Shown here one piece after another: positions 5,036 through 5,222 of a DNA stretch of 5,222 bases. The DNA is taken from assembly GCA_050999155.1 (NCBI GenBank), contig JBPCPM010000003.1, forward strand, positions 1 to 5,222, written 5' to 3'. Every line of letters begins with the position of its first letter. Position 1 is the stretch's first letter. Both the position numbers and the translations under genes were made by a program. The notes beneath the pieces are model-generated. The model made no database searches, had not been told where the DNA came from, and saw only the letters and a list, made by a program, of their open reading frames with translations. This DNA is from JBPCPM01 sp050999155. GTDB lineage: Bacteria > Actinomycetota > Thermoleophilia > Solirubrobacterales > 70-9.

Positions 5036-5222
5036 GGCAGCAGACCGTCGCCGCGCGCGCCGCGGACGACCTCGGCGAGGGTCTCGCGCGCGTCGTAGTC
5101 GGGCGACCACCCCAGCTGCTCGCGGGCCCGCGGGGTATCCCTTCCGACCAGGGTCCGGAACGACTTCCGCCCAGGGAGCTCGGGCGGCACGAAAGGCAAA
5201 CGCGCGACCTCCTCGGCTGTGA
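5026..5222 (-). CDS. NAD-dependent epimerase/dehydratase (extended SDR), C-terminal part only
   Basis: On the minus strand, a frame enters at the right edge of the window and ends at TAG (complement of 5026-5028), giving 64 residues. They include TAEEVARLPFVPPEL, then R-x-x-V-x-x-D-T-x-R-A-R-E-Q-L-G-W-S-P-x-Y-D-A-R-E-T-L-A-E-V-V. The D-T-x-x-A-R-x-x-L-G-W-x-P-x-x-x-x-x-x-x-L pattern is the typical C-terminal end of extended short-chain dehydrogenases of the nucleotide-sugar epimerase/dehydratase kind. The Rossmann fold and the Tyr-x-x-x-Lys catalytic site would lie outside the window and cannot be checked. The gene is convergent with the dehydrogenase, with 6 bases between the stops, and so belongs to another transcription unit. 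The substrate may be a nucleotide sugar or another small molecule and is not readable here. The frame is chosen because this protein pattern is recognisable, and the other frames give only Arg-rich, low-complexity translations. Confidence 0.8.
   Translation of the reverse strand, partial: TAEEVARLPFVPPELPGRKSFRTLVGRDTPRAREQLGWSPDYDARETLAEVVRGARGDGLLPDA

Overview
The window is very GC-rich with strongly G/C-biased third codon positions. Its gene content is an MCE-family pair, a biosynthetic-type thiolase, an SCP2-like lipid carrier and an iron-type alcohol dehydrogenase. This fits a high-GC actinobacterium, and the style of the MCE C-terminus suggests the Thermoleophilia/Solirubrobacterales. 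That placement is an inference from memory of protein families, not a search result.

Layout: (1) 1-419, plus strand: the last 138 residues of an MCE (MlaD-like) protein. (2) 487-2010, plus: a complete second MCE protein of 507 aa with an N-terminal membrane anchor, an MCE domain, a long helical region and a C-terminal module closely related to the end of gene 1. (3) 2123-3298, plus: a thiolase of 391 aa whose catalytic residues C89, N316, H348 and C378 fall at the same numbers as in the classic Zoogloea enzyme. (4) 3374-3793, plus: a 139-aa SCP2-like protein. (5) 3790-5019, plus: an iron-containing alcohol dehydrogenase whose start overlaps the SCP2 stop as GTGA. (6) 5026-5222, minus: the C-terminal 64 residues of an NAD-dependent epimerase/dehydratase (SDR), convergent with the dehydrogenase, with only 6 bases between the two stop codons.

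The intergenic gaps are short (67, 112 and 75 bases). Each holds a TAGnnT hexamer that could be a -10 element, and none has a convincing -35 box. No RNA gene, mobile element, CRISPR array or origin was seen.

How the genes may work together: MCE proteins are the substrate-binding, lipid-shuttling subunits of ABC-type lipid importers. SCP2 proteins carry lipids or acyl-CoAs in the cytosol. Thiolases cleave or form 3-ketoacyl-CoA, and Fe-ADHs interconvert alcohols and aldehydes or ketones. A lipid uptake-and-catabolism neighbourhood is a reasonable reading, but the substrate is not readable from the sequence. I found no evidence of a wholly new system. The points most worth a second look are the shared two-cysteine C-terminal module of the MCE pair, the Cys/His-enriched metal loop of the dehydrogenase, and the coupled SCP2-dehydrogenase gene pair.
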